This document shows, piece by piece, positions 1 to 10,500 of a DNA stretch of 64,000 bases; the stretch's first letter is position 1; the number at the start of each line of letters is the position of its first letter. The stretch is from a virus, in the IMG/VR virus record IMGVR_UViG_3300008954_000024, positions 1 to 64,000 of that record. The stretch is one strand, 5' to 3'. Position numbers and translations under genes: made by a program. Under the pieces are notes generated by a model. That model saw only the letters and a program-made list of their open reading frames with translations, did no database searches and was not told where the DNA came from.

Positions 1-32
1 TCTCTATCAGTGCAAATAAAGTCTTTGCGCAA

Positions 33-61
33 TAGATATAGACAGGTCCAATTCGTATAAT
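33..61 (+). promoter_or_regulatory. Candidate sigma70-type promoter
   Basis: TAGATA at 33-38 and a perfect TATAAT at 56-61 are separated by 17 bases. This would start transcription near 68, leaving a leader of about 40 bases before the first gene at 111. The match is by eye only. The first 110 bases hold no other gene that can be supported. Confidence 0.45.
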
Positions 62-110
62 CAACCGACCCGCCGGTGAATTGGAAGCATGCGGCCAAAG
101 GAGAATGATT

Positions 111-620
111 ATGCCAAAAATTAAGGTAACCGACAATAAGGGGCTTGTTCAGGAGACAGGAACAGGCGTAGATATTGAGAGCAAGTTCAAGAAGTCAGTT
201 AGCTATGATGTCACTGATCTAACAGCTAATACAACATTATCTCGTGGCGGTGTTTACACATTTACATCAACTGCAACCATCACAGGTACATTACCAGCAG
301 CGTCAACAGTGCCCGGTTCTCTCTGGGTTTTCCGCACGGTGACACATGATCAGTCTCACTGTTTAACAGGTTCAGGCATGGACGAAGCACCAGGTGCCGT
401 CGGTGGTGATGGAAAACTATTTTGCATGAATCCAACAGGGGTCTCAGGCACAATGCATGCCGGAGCCACAGACGCCCAGGCCAATCCTAAGACTTCAGGT
501 GGTGAGCTTAAGCTGTCCGCTTCTGCAGGTTGCGCGGTTGCCCTGATGTGCGATGGATTCCAGTATCACGCACTGTCTGCCAGTGGAACTCTGACATTCG
601 TTGATACAGCAGCTAACTAG
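111..620 (+). CDS. Putative virion surface/decoration-type protein
   Basis: This 169-residue protein starts at the ATG at 111, preceded by AAAGGAG at 98-104. An ATG at 105 is too close to that site. It is rich in Thr, Ser, Gly and Ala, with alternating beta-type segments such as TFTSTATITGTLP near the middle. It has no membrane segment and no catalytic motif. The style resembles small phage decoration or head-fibre proteins, and it sits just upstream of a neck-protein operon, which supports a structural role. No family is recognised with certainty, so the function is inferred from composition and position only. Confidence 0.5.
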   Translation: MPKIKVTDNKGLVQETGTGVDIESKFKKSVSYDVTDLTANTTLSRGGVYTFTSTATITGTLPAASTVPGSLWVFRTVTHDQSHCLTGSGMDEAPGAVGGDGKLFCMNPTGVSGTMHAGATDAQANPKTSGGELKLSASAGCAVALMCDGFQYHALSASGTLTFVDTAAN

Positions 621-679
621 TGATTTTAATATCTCTCACATGAGGGATACAATCAAAAAGCTGCTCAAAGGAGAAAACA

Positions 680-1021
680 ATGGCAGAAAAATTAAAGTCA
701 ACAAAATCTTCATCTACAAAATCGAAAAGATCCCCAGCTAAGGCGACACGTGCTCCCAAGGCCGCTCCCAAGGCGACTGCAAAGGCTGCGGCTGTATCAC
801 GGGCAAAAAGACCCGAGCTAAACTCAAACGGTTGCACAATTTACTATGAGGGAGATGTCTGCGAATATCTATGTGATAAGACAGGAACCTCAAAGGGCAA
901 GGTAACTGTAATACAGGACTGGGGCGGAAACGATCACAGCTGGGTTGAAGTTACTTTTCCAGGACCTGCACCCCACGGTGGACAGCGTGTTGTAGAGAGA
1001 TTCAGGCTAAAAAGACTTTGA
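680..1021 (+). CDS. Basic Lys/Ala/Pro-rich tailed protein
   Basis: This 113-residue protein has two parts. Residues 1-45 are a low-complexity tail of Lys, Ala, Ser, Thr and Pro with repeated KA and PKA blocks, like the tail of histone H1 or of bacterial HU/AlgP-type proteins. Residues 48-113 form a compact, probably beta-rich domain containing a CEYLC segment and several aromatic residues. AAAGGAG lies 7 bases before the ATG. The tail should bind DNA or another polyanion. It could act in genome condensation or in binding the virion interior. The C-terminal domain is not recognised, so the role is inference. A hairpin terminator follows the gene. Confidence 0.55.
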   Translation: MAEKLKSTKSSSTKSKRSPAKATRAPKAAPKATAKAAAVSRAKRPELNSNGCTIYYEGDVCEYLCDKTGTSKGKVTVIQDWGGNDHSWVEVTFPGPAPHGGQRVVERFRLKRL

Positions 1022-1100
1022 TAGTCACTGTCAGATGTATTTTCTATTACATCTGAGTAGATAATCATATGTTGCGTTAGAGAGGTAACAGAAGCTATAA

Positions 1101-1134
1101 GAGAGCCCGGATCCTATATCCGGGACTCTTCTCT
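1101..1134 (+). terminator. Hairpin terminator
   Basis: The arm AGAGCCCGGAT pairs with ATCCGGGACTCT (one bulged base) around a 5-base loop, and is followed by TTCTCTATT. It ends the transcript of the two preceding small genes. The rest of the 199-base gap (1022-1220) holds a short tandem duplication (CTATTAAGTT) at about 1133-1150 and no gene. Confidence 0.65.
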
Positions 1135-1220
1135 ATTAAGTTCTATTAAGTGAATGTAAATAGAATCGTTGTGTCCTGTCTTGATACTTATGTTTAGGAT
1201 TACACCTAGCAGGAGATAAC

Positions 1221-2396
1221 GTGGCAACATTTGCAAATACGACAAATCCGACGCCTTTTGGATTTTTTAACGATGAGTCTGAGTTTAAAACTGAGGCAGA
1301 TAATATTGTCGTATTTGTTAAGAGAAAGCTCGGTGATGATGTATTAAGCGTCGAATTGACAAAAAAGCAGATTTGGGGAAATCTTGAGGAAGCAGCTCTC
1401 GAGTACGGCTCAATATTAAATCAGTACCAGGCCAAGTCACAGCTTGTTCAATTTTTAGGAATGCCAACTGGAAGCAATCTATCGGGATCAGAAGGCAAGT
1501 ACCCAAGAGAAAATCTTGACTATCTAACACGATTCGCCGAACCTTACTCCTTTGAAGCTGGGGTTGGAGGCTCGTATAATATGATGTCAGGATCAATTGA
1601 TCTAGAGAAAGGGCGACAGGATTACGACATCTATGATGAGCTAAAGGATGAACAGGGAAATCTTGTCGTCTCATCAAGCATGAACTCTGCCCCCCGAACG
1701 AAGGTGCAAATCAATGAGGTGTTTCACTTTTCTCCACAGGCAGCATACAGATTCTTTGACACCACATCAGCAATCAACTATCTTAATAATGAGTTTTCCT
1801 TTGAATCCTTCACACCTGAGACAATATTCTATGTCCTACCAGTGTTTGAGGATATTCTTCGAGCAGGCCAGCTAGATCTATCTAATAGAATTAGACGCTC
1901 GAATTATTCCTATGAGGTGATAGGGACCAAGATCAGAATATTTCCGCAACCGACAAAAGATGATCCCAAGAAGCTATTCATTCGAGTGAGATTCTTTTCC
2001 GATCCTCTCAATCCTGCATACACAGATGAGACCATCGACGGAGTGTCAAACTTGAGTGATCTGCCCTTTGGAAACTTACAGTATAACAGGATCAATAGCA
2101 TTGGTCGACAATGGATACGACAGTATTCTCTTGCGCTAAGCAGGGAGCAGTTAGGCCTAATCAGGTCAAAGTTTGCCTCAATACCGATACCAAATGCAAA
2201 TCTATCTCTAAATGGAACTGATCTGGTGGCACAGGGAAGAGAGGATAAGACTACCCTAATATCACAGCTTAAGGAAATGCTTGACACGATGACATATGAT
2301 AAGCTGATGGAGGTCGCTGCTGCTCGTGCAGAGTCAATACAGAAGCAGTTAAAGTACGTACCAATGCCAAACGGCTTAGCCATATTCATGGGGTAA
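1221..2396 (+). CDS. Neck protein, gp13-like
   Basis: This 391-residue protein begins at a GTG at 1221 with AGGAGATA just upstream. Near residues 30-60 it has the pattern KRKLGDDVLSVELTKKQI followed by a helical stretch, which resembles the N-terminal signature of T4-type gp13 neck/head-completion proteins in which a conserved LG...ELT..QI segment is typical. The following genes are gp14-like, gp15-like and sheath, the T4 order, which supports the assignment. The protein should sit at the head-tail interface of the virion. It is longer than T4 gp13 (about 309 residues). The rest of the sequence is not diagnostic. Confidence 0.6.
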   Translation: MATFANTTNPTPFGFFNDESEFKTEADNIVVFVKRKLGDDVLSVELTKKQIWGNLEEAALEYGSILNQYQAKSQLVQFLGMPTGSNLSGSEGKYPRENLDYLTRFAEPYSFEAGVGGSYNMMSGSIDLEKGRQDYDIYDELKDEQGNLVVSSSMNSAPRTKVQINEVFHFSPQAAYRFFDTTSAINYLNNEFSFESFTPETIFYVLPVFEDILRAGQLDLSNRIRRSNYSYEVIGTKIRIFPQPTKDDPKKLFIRVRFFSDPLNPAYTDETIDGVSNLSDLPFGNLQYNRINSIGRQWIRQYSLALSREQLGLIRSKFASIPIPNANLSLNGTDLVAQGREDKTTLISQLKEMLDTMTYDKLMEVAAARAESIQKQLKYVPMPNGLAIFMG

Positions 2397-2399
2397 AAG

Positions 2400-3065
2400 A
2401 TGTCAAGATTCTTTATTACACAGCGAGAAATAGACTTTATTAACGATATCTCTAAAGAGATCGTAAAGGATGTAGTTGGACAGAAGATATACTACTTTCC
2501 AATCTCTAAGGTAAAGTCTCGAGTTCATGATGTCTATGAGGAGTCAGTGAACAAGGTCTTTGATAATCCTATCGAGATAGAGGCACTTGTCCAATATATG
2601 CCTCAAGAGATTCGAACCAATACATTTGGAAGCGAGGAATATTATACAATCGAGGTATACATCCAAAAGAAGGACCTAAACGATAGAGGCATTCAGATTC
2701 TCGAGGGTGATTTCTTCAGCTACGGTGAGGTATTTTTTGAGGTGATTCAAGTTCCAGATTCTAACACAATATATGGCGAGATCGAATTTACCTCTTTCAT
2801 AACAATTACTGGTAAGCAGGCAAGAAAGGGACAGTTCAAGTCTCAGGTGTTTGGCCCAACCGACGAGATGAATTCCGACGGCGATGCAGTGCAAAAGACA
2901 TTTGTTCAGCAGCGCGGTGTTTCTGCAAATCGGCTTGGAGAAACAGCAGATAAGAGAGATCTACAGACGAAAGGTGTTCTCACAGAGCCTATTTCTGGTC
3001 CAGCAGAGGTATCTGAAAGAGGGGACTCCACAGGTGCGGGATCTTCCTTTTATGACGAGAGCTAA
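2400..3065 (+). CDS. Neck protein, gp14-like (head closure)
   Basis: This 221-residue protein starts 3 bases after the preceding stop. The motif KIYYFPISKV (about residues 28-37), followed by an acidic helical region and a beta segment (LEGDFFSYGEVFFEVIQV), matches the layout of T4 gp14-type neck proteins, which carry YYVP and then GDLIYF....FEI. Its place between gp13-like and gp15-like genes agrees. The last 50 residues are polar and probably disordered. It should help close the filled head and join it to the tail. The family assignment rests on pattern and gene order, not on a search. Confidence 0.6.
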   Translation: MSRFFITQREIDFINDISKEIVKDVVGQKIYYFPISKVKSRVHDVYEESVNKVFDNPIEIEALVQYMPQEIRTNTFGSEEYYTIEVYIQKKDLNDRGIQILEGDFFSYGEVFFEVIQVPDSNTIYGEIEFTSFITITGKQARKGQFKSQVFGPTDEMNSDGDAVQKTFVQQRGVSANRLGETADKRDLQTKGVLTEPISGPAEVSERGDSTGAGSSFYDES

Positions 3066-3067
3066 CG

Positions 3068-4285
3068 ATGTCAGATGAAACTATTGTAAAGAGAGGATTA
3101 CAGGACCCATACGCTGGAACCAGCGTTCCTGAGGACTTTTCCATTCCTCCTGTCGGTGTCGAGGATGCAGATAGGTCTGTGTTTCGTCTTTTTGATAGAA
3201 AACTTAGCTTTGTTGTCGAGGTGGATAAGCAGGCTACCAAGGTCCCCGTTGTATTTTCAACAGGTGAAAGATTTGCGCTAACTCGCAGACGCCAGCCCAT
3301 CCGAGACAATAACAATACATTGATTCTACCAATCATATCGATTAGAAGGGTTCGAATTGTTCATGACCCAGCCCAGGCAGGGTATAGAACACCCATCTCG
3401 CACAAGGATCAAGAGAGCTATATCATTAAAAGAAGACTAGGAAAGAAGGATAGAGACTACCAAAATATCATCAATAAGATGGGCCTGAAAAATCAGAAAA
3501 ATGTATCATCGAATAAAAATTTTGAAAATCAGTCATCGAGACCTTTTAGTGGCAGTATTGAGGATACAGTTGCAACTCGACGCAGCAAGGTTGGTGTAAA
3601 TAGTGAGGTAGCCTCGACAGGAGAGCTTCTCGGAAGTAGTTTAAATGACAATATCTTTGAAGTTATAACAATTCCCTATCCTACATTTGTCACCCTTGAG
3701 TATGAGGTAACCTTCTGGACACAGTACATGATTCAGATGAATCAGCTAATAGAGACAATGATGGCCAACTTCAGCGGTCAGGGTCATGATTACTTGCTTG
3801 AGACAGATACAGGATATCAGTTTGTTGCCTACCTACAGTCACCACTAACAGCAGCTGATAATTTTACTGAGTTCTCGTCTGAGGAACGTATAGTTCGATA
3901 TACATTTTCAATGATTGTTCCAGCGTACATTTTGGCACCAAGTCAACCAGGATTACCAGTACCGTTTCGCAGAACATTCTCAGCACCGCAGATTGATTTT
4001 GGAATTTTTGAGTCACATGCACCCATTGTTAAAGTAGATCAGCGTCCAAATTCAGATGGAGACATAAATAAGTTTATCTTGTCAGATGTTGAAATTAAGA
4101 ACAAATCGGGCAATACACCTTTGCGCAGAGGAGCATCTGATGTCATGATTGTTGAGACAACAATTGACCCAATTACGAAGAAGAAAACTGAGAAAAGAGT
4201 CCCCATTCTTACTCGCAACCAGAGAAAGGGAGAAACTGTTGCAAGCGCTCGAGTTGTGAAGGAAATTATGCGTGAATTTGAGTGA
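3068..4285 (+). CDS. Tail terminator / sheath-completion protein, gp15-like
   Basis: This 405-residue protein starts 2 bases after the preceding stop. The diagnostic part is about residues 200-300: IPYPTFVTLEYEVTFWTQYM, then MNQLIETMM, a Tyr-rich strand region and EERIVRYTFSMIVPAYIL. This recalls gp15-type tail terminators, where a conserved strand precedes a helix with MNQ.LE. The N-terminal 60 residues and the segment between about residues 110 and 190 are charged and variable. It is expected to cap the tube and sheath and connect the tail to the neck. It is directly upstream of the sheath genes. Confidence 0.65.
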   Translation: MSDETIVKRGLQDPYAGTSVPEDFSIPPVGVEDADRSVFRLFDRKLSFVVEVDKQATKVPVVFSTGERFALTRRRQPIRDNNNTLILPIISIRRVRIVHDPAQAGYRTPISHKDQESYIIKRRLGKKDRDYQNIINKMGLKNQKNVSSNKNFENQSSRPFSGSIEDTVATRRSKVGVNSEVASTGELLGSSLNDNIFEVITIPYPTFVTLEYEVTFWTQYMIQMNQLIETMMANFSGQGHDYLLETDTGYQFVAYLQSPLTAADNFTEFSSEERIVRYTFSMIVPAYILAPSQPGLPVPFRRTFSAPQIDFGIFESHAPIVKVDQRPNSDGDINKFILSDVEIKNKSGNTPLRRGASDVMIVETTIDPITKKKTEKRVPILTRNQRKGETVASARVVKEIMREFE

Positions 4286-4292
4286 GGTCAAT

Positions 4293-4315
4293 TGAGTATT
4301 TATCTCATATTTATA
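4293..4315 (+). promoter_or_regulatory. TATTTAT motif within inverted repeat
   Basis: TGAG-TATTTAT-CTCA (4293-4307) is an interrupted palindrome, followed at once by a second ATATTTATA (4307-4315). It lies 33 bases before the first sheath gene. Related AT-rich motifs occur upstream of other late genes (about 7524, 10628, 12329, 23560, 34282, 36252), so this may be part of a late promoter or an RNA element. The role is inferred. Confidence 0.35.
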
Positions 4316-4347
4316 GCCAGTAGTGAACTGCGTACGGGAGAATATTA

Positions 4348-7300
4348 ATGGCTGAACAGATCTTTAGATCACCAGGGTTTTTCGAACGTGAAGTCGATCT
4401 TTCGCAACGAGAATCAGAAATTATTGGTGTGCCAGCTGGTGTTGCGGGAACTTCGAAGACCGGTCCTGCATTTGTTCCTGTGACTGTTGGATCATTTGCG
4501 GATTTTGAAGCACGTTTTGGAACCCTTGATCACAAGAAGTTTGGACCCTATGCTGTTCGTGAGTTCTTAAAGAACAGAACAGCACTTACATTTGTTCGTG
4601 TGCTAGGCGCAGGATCAAATGAGACTGTAACAGATTTTGAAAAGACAATAACCCAGGGAGTCGTCAAGAATGCTGGGTTTATTATCAAGAGTACAGCCGC
4701 TGGAGGAGGATCCGCTGGCCATAATGGTGCGGTCCAGTTTCTTGTAGCGCGTCACTTTGTGTCTGCATCAACAGAAACAATAGGTTTTCCAGTCTTTACT
4801 GATAACGACAGCTACGACATTGTCAACGGCGGAGACTATGTGTATCTTGTTCGTGGCATGATAATGTCAGCAACTGGAACACGAATGCAAATACTGAACG
4901 CTTCAAGTTCTTATTCGCCTGCAGATGTAAGAAATTCAGTTGCAACAATTGAATCCGGTTCATCAAACCCTCTCTTTAACACGTTTAAGCTTGTTGTATC
5001 TTCAACCTCAACAGGATTTGGAACCGCAGAAGGACACACTTCGATAAAGATCTTCACAGCGTCTCTTGATCCTGAAAATAAGCACTACATCGCAAATGTT
5101 CTTAACACTGATCCAGAGAGGTTCCAGGAAGAACAGCACCTGCTATACGCTCACTTTCCTGTTGAACATGAGATAGCACCTGTAAGTGATTATGATTTTT
5201 CAGTTGGGCTGGCGTCAGGTACTAACACCACATCAGCTGAAAATGGAGCATCTGAAGCCTTTAGAGATTCATACGGTCGATTTGATACCAGATATCGCAC
5301 ACCTCGCACCACAAAGTTTATTTCACAGCCATACGGAAAGAGAGAATACGATCTATTTCACTTTGAAACGATAGCAGATGGATCGGAAGCAAACACACTG
5401 TACAAGGTTTCCATTGCAGAACTTAGAAAATCAACTGATCCAAAAGATAAGTTTGGTACATTTACCGTTCTTGTAAGATCTTTTAGTGATATTGATACTA
5501 ATCCTGAGATCCTCGAGCAATATCCACTTTGTACACTTAATCCAAATGATGAAAATTACGTCGCCAGAAAAGTTGGAGATCTGAAGGTCGCTTATAATTT
5601 CGATGCAGAAACATCCGATGAAAGAAGATTACTGGTATCTGGAAAATATCCAAATGTTTCAAGCCGAGTAAGGATTATAATGCATCCCAACGTGGAGGAG
5701 GGAAAAATACCCGTCAGTGCTCTTCCCTTCGGATTCCATGGCATTCCTGCTCTCAAGACAACTGAGACATTAGCAGACAATGCCACCTCTGCCCAATCAG
5801 AGGGATTTGCAGGGACAAGACTTGCTCTATCATGGGAAGGTATTTCGTTAATACCCGGAACATCAGAGCTACGAGGTGGACTTTCAGGATCAATTGTTCC
5901 ACCAGTCCCATATCGCTTTAAGGTGACAAGGGGCAGGGTGGCATCAGGCGGACTCGCCGGCTCTCCGGGAAATTCTGAGAGGGTGGATTCTAGATTTTAC
6001 TGGGGAACAAAATTCGAGATAGTTCCATCTAGTGGAACACTCAAGGAGTCTATTTTTAATCCAAATGTTTCGAGCCAGCCTAACCCTCTAATTTCAAATT
6101 ACACAAAGCTGCTTGGAATTCAGGAGATGGACTTACTTGTGACAGGTGCGGGAAGAGATGAGTTTAATAATAATAAATTCACCCTTGCAAGAGTTGCTTT
6201 TGGCAATACAATTACCACATTTACTGGCAGTGGAATCCCTGGTCTAAACAGAGGCATTGTCGATCGGATAACGGGAACAGCTGCTGAGCACATGCTAGAC
6301 GCAGCATACATTAGAAACGGCACACCGCTGCCCACATTCTATACTGTTGGTGATGGAGTCTCAAAGGGAAGGCTTACTTTCGCATCACTTGTCTCACTGA
6401 CAGGCTCTGTGTTCTTCAATAAGTTCACAAGCTTTGCTAAGTTCACAAATTTCTTCTACGGGGGATTTGACGGTGTCAATGTTCTTGATAGGGATATGGC
6501 TCGGCTCAATGACAGGGCAACATCTTCTGATACAAATGGAAAGGCTTCAGAGGCAAATGCTAGTAGCACAGACGGCAACGCCTTGAATATCGGTTTGAGT
6601 ACATCAATGGGCATAGGTGCCGGAAAGAATAACAGCACTGTTCTATCCTACAGGGCAGCAGCAGAGATTCTGACCGATGAGCTCTCATCACGAATTAATA
6701 TACTGGTCATTCCAGGCATTCGAGATAGGAAGGTGACAGACTTTGTGACAGACCTTGCTGAAGATTACAGCAAAGCAATTTATGTTCTGGATGTTCCGGC
6801 TTATGACGGAGACGGAAATAGGCTTTATGAAGATAGTGCAAATCGACCCGATGTTGCAAAGACTATAGAGCAATTTGACGGAAGGGCACTCGATACAAAC
6901 TACGCTGCAGCATATTTTCCAGATGTTTCTATCACAGATCCTATCAATAATAGAATTGTTCAAACACCTGCTAGTGTCGCCGTCTTGGGAGCCTTAGGGT
7001 TTAATGATAATGTTTCATACCCGTGGTTCGCACCAGCAGGATTTAATAGAGCATCTTTAGACTTTGTAGTAAACACAGAGATTCGCCTTAATGCAGGGGA
7101 TCGAGATGATCTCTATGAGTCAAAAATTAACCCAATTGCAACATTTCCCAATGCTGGATTCGTGATATTTGGTCAGAAAACTCTCCAACAGGCAAGGACT
7201 GCTCTGGACAGGGTTAATGTAAGACGAATGCTTCTTGAAGCTAAGCGAATCATCTCTGATGTGGCCAATAAGATAGTTTTCGAACAGAACACACCAGAAA

Positions 7301-7521
7301 CAAGAGCGCGATTTGTTGCACAGGTAACACCGCTGTTATCACTAATTCAATCCCAGCAAGGGATCGATCAATTCAGCGTTGTTATGGACGAGTCAAATAA
7401 TACACAGAATGATGTCGAGCAAAATCGACTTAACGGTCGTATAGTCTTAGTGCCAACAAGAGCAGTTGAATTTATTGCAATTGACTTCATTATAACAACT
7501 TCTGGAGTTAGTTTTGAGTAG
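4348..7521 (+). CDS. Tail sheath protein 1
   Basis: This is a 1057-residue contractile tail sheath subunit. The N-terminus (FRSPGFFEREVDLS, then PAGVAGTSKTGPAFVPVTVGS and a phage-like insertion domain) is typical of the T4 gp18 family. The C-terminal 200 residues (PWFAPAGFNR, DLYESKINPI, FGQKTL, LDRVNVRRML, then VEFIAIDFII) form the conserved sheath core. It is longer than gp18 (659 residues) because of extra domains in the middle, which are probably exposed on the virion. The ribosome site is GGGAGAA at about 4336. The next gene encodes a second, paralogous sheath protein. Confidence 0.93.
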   Translation: MAEQIFRSPGFFEREVDLSQRESEIIGVPAGVAGTSKTGPAFVPVTVGSFADFEARFGTLDHKKFGPYAVREFLKNRTALTFVRVLGAGSNETVTDFEKTITQGVVKNAGFIIKSTAAGGGSAGHNGAVQFLVARHFVSASTETIGFPVFTDNDSYDIVNGGDYVYLVRGMIMSATGTRMQILNASSSYSPADVRNSVATIESGSSNPLFNTFKLVVSSTSTGFGTAEGHTSIKIFTASLDPENKHYIANVLNTDPERFQEEQHLLYAHFPVEHEIAPVSDYDFSVGLASGTNTTSAENGASEAFRDSYGRFDTRYRTPRTTKFISQPYGKREYDLFHFETIADGSEANTLYKVSIAELRKSTDPKDKFGTFTVLVRSFSDIDTNPEILEQYPLCTLNPNDENYVARKVGDLKVAYNFDAETSDERRLLVSGKYPNVSSRVRIIMHPNVEEGKIPVSALPFGFHGIPALKTTETLADNATSAQSEGFAGTRLALSWEGISLIPGTSELRGGLSGSIVPPVPYRFKVTRGRVASGGLAGSPGNSERVDSRFYWGTKFEIVPSSGTLKESIFNPNVSSQPNPLISNYTKLLGIQEMDLLVTGAGRDEFNNNKFTLARVAFGNTITTFTGSGIPGLNRGIVDRITGTAAEHMLDAAYIRNGTPLPTFYTVGDGVSKGRLTFASLVSLTGSVFFNKFTSFAKFTNFFYGGFDGVNVLDRDMARLNDRATSSDTNGKASEANASSTDGNALNIGLSTSMGIGAGKNNSTVLSYRAAAEILTDELSSRINILVIPGIRDRKVTDFVTDLAEDYSKAIYVLDVPAYDGDGNRLYEDSANRPDVAKTIEQFDGRALDTNYAAAYFPDVSITDPINNRIVQTPASVAVLGALGFNDNVSYPWFAPAGFNRASLDFVVNTEIRLNAGDRDDLYESKINPIATFPNAGFVIFGQKTLQQARTALDRVNVRRMLLEAKRIISDVANKIVFEQNTPETRARFVAQVTPLLSLIQSQQGIDQFSVVMDESNNTQNDVEQNRLNGRIVLVPTRAVEFIAIDFIITTSGVSFE

Positions 7522-7557
7522 AAAATATGTATGTATGACACTATCGGAGAATTCTAA

Positions 7558-10500
7558 ATGGCCGAAATAGTCTTCAGAAGTGCTGGAGTTAGCACAAGAG
7601 AAATCGACGTCTCTGGGCGACGCTCTACGAGCGGGCCTGTTGGTACACCTGCTGGTGTGATTGGAACTGCAGAAAGAGGCCCAGCCTTTGTTCCTGTAAC
7701 AGTTGCTAGCTATAGAGATTTTGCAAATACCTTTGGAAACACTGACGGTGAGAGGTTCGGGCCAATCGCTGTGAATGAATGGCTAAGAAATGCGCAAGCA
7801 TTGACATATGTTCGTGTTCTTGGCGTGGGTGATGGCAAAAAGAAGAATGCAACATCTGGCAAGGTGACGAATGCTGGGTTCATAGTTGGACAGAAGCTTC
7901 CCCAGAACAATGGCAGTGTGGGAAAAAATGTCTACGCTGTGGATAAAGGAAATCTAGGAAGAACACACATTCTTGGTGTGTACATGTCGGAATCGGCAGG
8001 TTCAACAGTCTTTAGTGATGCGGGTATCATTCATCAGGCATCAAATAGAGTAAATCATTTCTGGACAGGTATGAATGGATCCGTTCCAATTGTTCGAGGG
8101 ATGATTTTTGCACCTTCTGGAGTAATACCCGCACTTTCTGCATCTTCTGTTAGTGCCACAGGATCAAACGGCCAGCCCTCGAATACAAGCCCAGCAATAC
8201 TTGGCAATCACGGAGCAAGTCTTCAAGGCTGCATAACAGGTGCTGTCAACCTGTCAAATCAGGAGTTTGTGATGCTTCTGAATGGGCATAAGAATACCGC
8301 CGAAAATCCAAATGTCATCACATGCTCCTTTGACCTTAGGTCTAGTAATTACTTTGCTGATGTCCTCAACACAGATCCGCTATTAGCAGAGAAGAAGGGA
8401 CACCTTCTCTATTCTAGCTATGATATTCATCCAACTCTTGCAGTTGTAACGGGCGTTGGCATTGTGTATCCCGGAAGTGGAACACTACTACCGAGCGGTG
8501 ACACCCTGGAGCCAATTGCTTTCCTGACAACAGGTAGTGCTGCAAGAAACAATGGGTCAGCAACACAACCTGATTATGAGAACTTCGAGACACGTTTTGC
8601 TGCATCAGTTTCACCATATGTCATCAGTCAGGATTTTGGTGGGTCTAAGTACAACCTCTTTAGGGTACACTCTCTAGATGACGGTGCTATCGGAAATAAA
8701 AAGGTAAAGATCTCTATTGAGAATATTCAGAAATCGACAGCTGATACAAATAAGTTTGGAAACTTTGATCTTATTGTTCGGGATTACTATGACTCAGACA
8801 ATGAGAAGGCTATTCTTGAGCAATATCGTGGTCTCTCTCTAGATCCCGGATCAGATAGATTTGTAGCAAGGGTGATTGGAGATCAAAATACATTTTATGA
8901 TTTTGATAAGAATGCTGGATCACAAAAGATTGTTGTTGATGGTGACCACCCAGTGCAGTCAAATCTAATAAGAATTGAGCAAAGCACAGCGCTCAAGAAT
9001 GGAGTTATTCCCAACGACTCACTCCCAATGGGAATGAGAGGTCCGAATCACTTAGTGACATCAGGAAGTGATCCTCTCACAGATGTTGGATTTGCATCAG
9101 AATCGACATGGGGTAAGGCTGGAGATTCACTAACAATTCTAAAGCGAACCGTCGAACCACCTGTTCCGCTTCGTGAGAGTGTGAAGGTGGGAATCTTCCC
9201 GAACGATCGAGCTCTTACATCTCTTTATTGGGGTGTCCAGTTCACAAGAAAGGACAGTCTGGACGAACCAAATAGGGTTGGTGTTCGCGACAGGACAATT
9301 GACAGCTTTACAACGTATTTCTCATCATTTAGAGATGATGTGAGAAATATATCTGTTGGTAATAATACAGGAAAGGCAGATTCTGGTGGAACAGTTTTGG
9401 ATGCTGATAGATTCAATAACAATCTATTCTCACTTGAGAGAATTAAGATTCGAACCGGCTCAGATGGCCTTGCTGACCCGTCGCAGTGGGTGAGTGCTTC
9501 TTACACAAGAGACGGTAGTATCCCAACAAGTATTGCAGACAAGACTCGCGCATTCAAACCAGATGATCTTAGGAAGCCTGGAAATCGCAAGTACGCGAAG
9601 TTCACGTTCTTTCTGCAGGGAGGATTTGACGGTGTCAACATCTTTAACAAGGAAAAGGCAAATCTGCTTAATGTTGCAGCTAAGAGAGAGATGGATGACT
9701 CCGGAAATCAGGGAGGAACAGACGGTTCCACAGTCGCAGCTTACAGAAAGGCTGTTGATATTATGGCTACCAAGGCTGATGTAGACATTAAGCTTCTAGC
9801 AATTCCCGGTATTAGGCACGATGCTGTTACAGATTTTGCCATCGATGCTGTAGAGGATAGATTTGATGCGCTCTACATTATGGATGTCGAGGAGAGAGAT
9901 ACACTAAACACAATTGTAACAGGATCACAGCAGCAGGTTCATGTGGGCAATACAGTCACAGCATTTAAGGATCGTGCCCTTGACTCATCGTTCGCAGCAG
10001 CATACTTCCCAGATACAATTGTTACTGATCCGACGACAAATACCAATGTTCAAGTACCCCCTTCTGTTAGCGTGCTAGGCGCTTTCTCACTTAATGATGC
10101 AATTGGATTCCCCTGGTATGCACCGGCTGGATTCTCCAGAGGCGCATTGAATGCAGTTAGGTCCTCACTTCCACTGAAGAGATCGAATCTAGATGATCTG
10201 TATGATGCTGATATCAATCCGATAACATCATTCCCTGGGACAGGCCTTGTGGTCTGGGGACAAAAGACGCTGCTTGCATCACAGTCCTCCTTGGATCGAG
10301 TAAATGTTCGTCGACTTCTAATCGATATTCGTCGATCTGTCCGAAACATTGCAAACACACTGCTGTTTGAGCCGAATAGGCAGGAGACACTTGATCGGTT
10401 TAATGCGCTAGTAACACCGATTCTGCAGAGCATCCAAGAAAGATCCGGTGTGGACCGCTACAAGGTGGTGATTGACACGACAACAACGACACAGGCTGAT

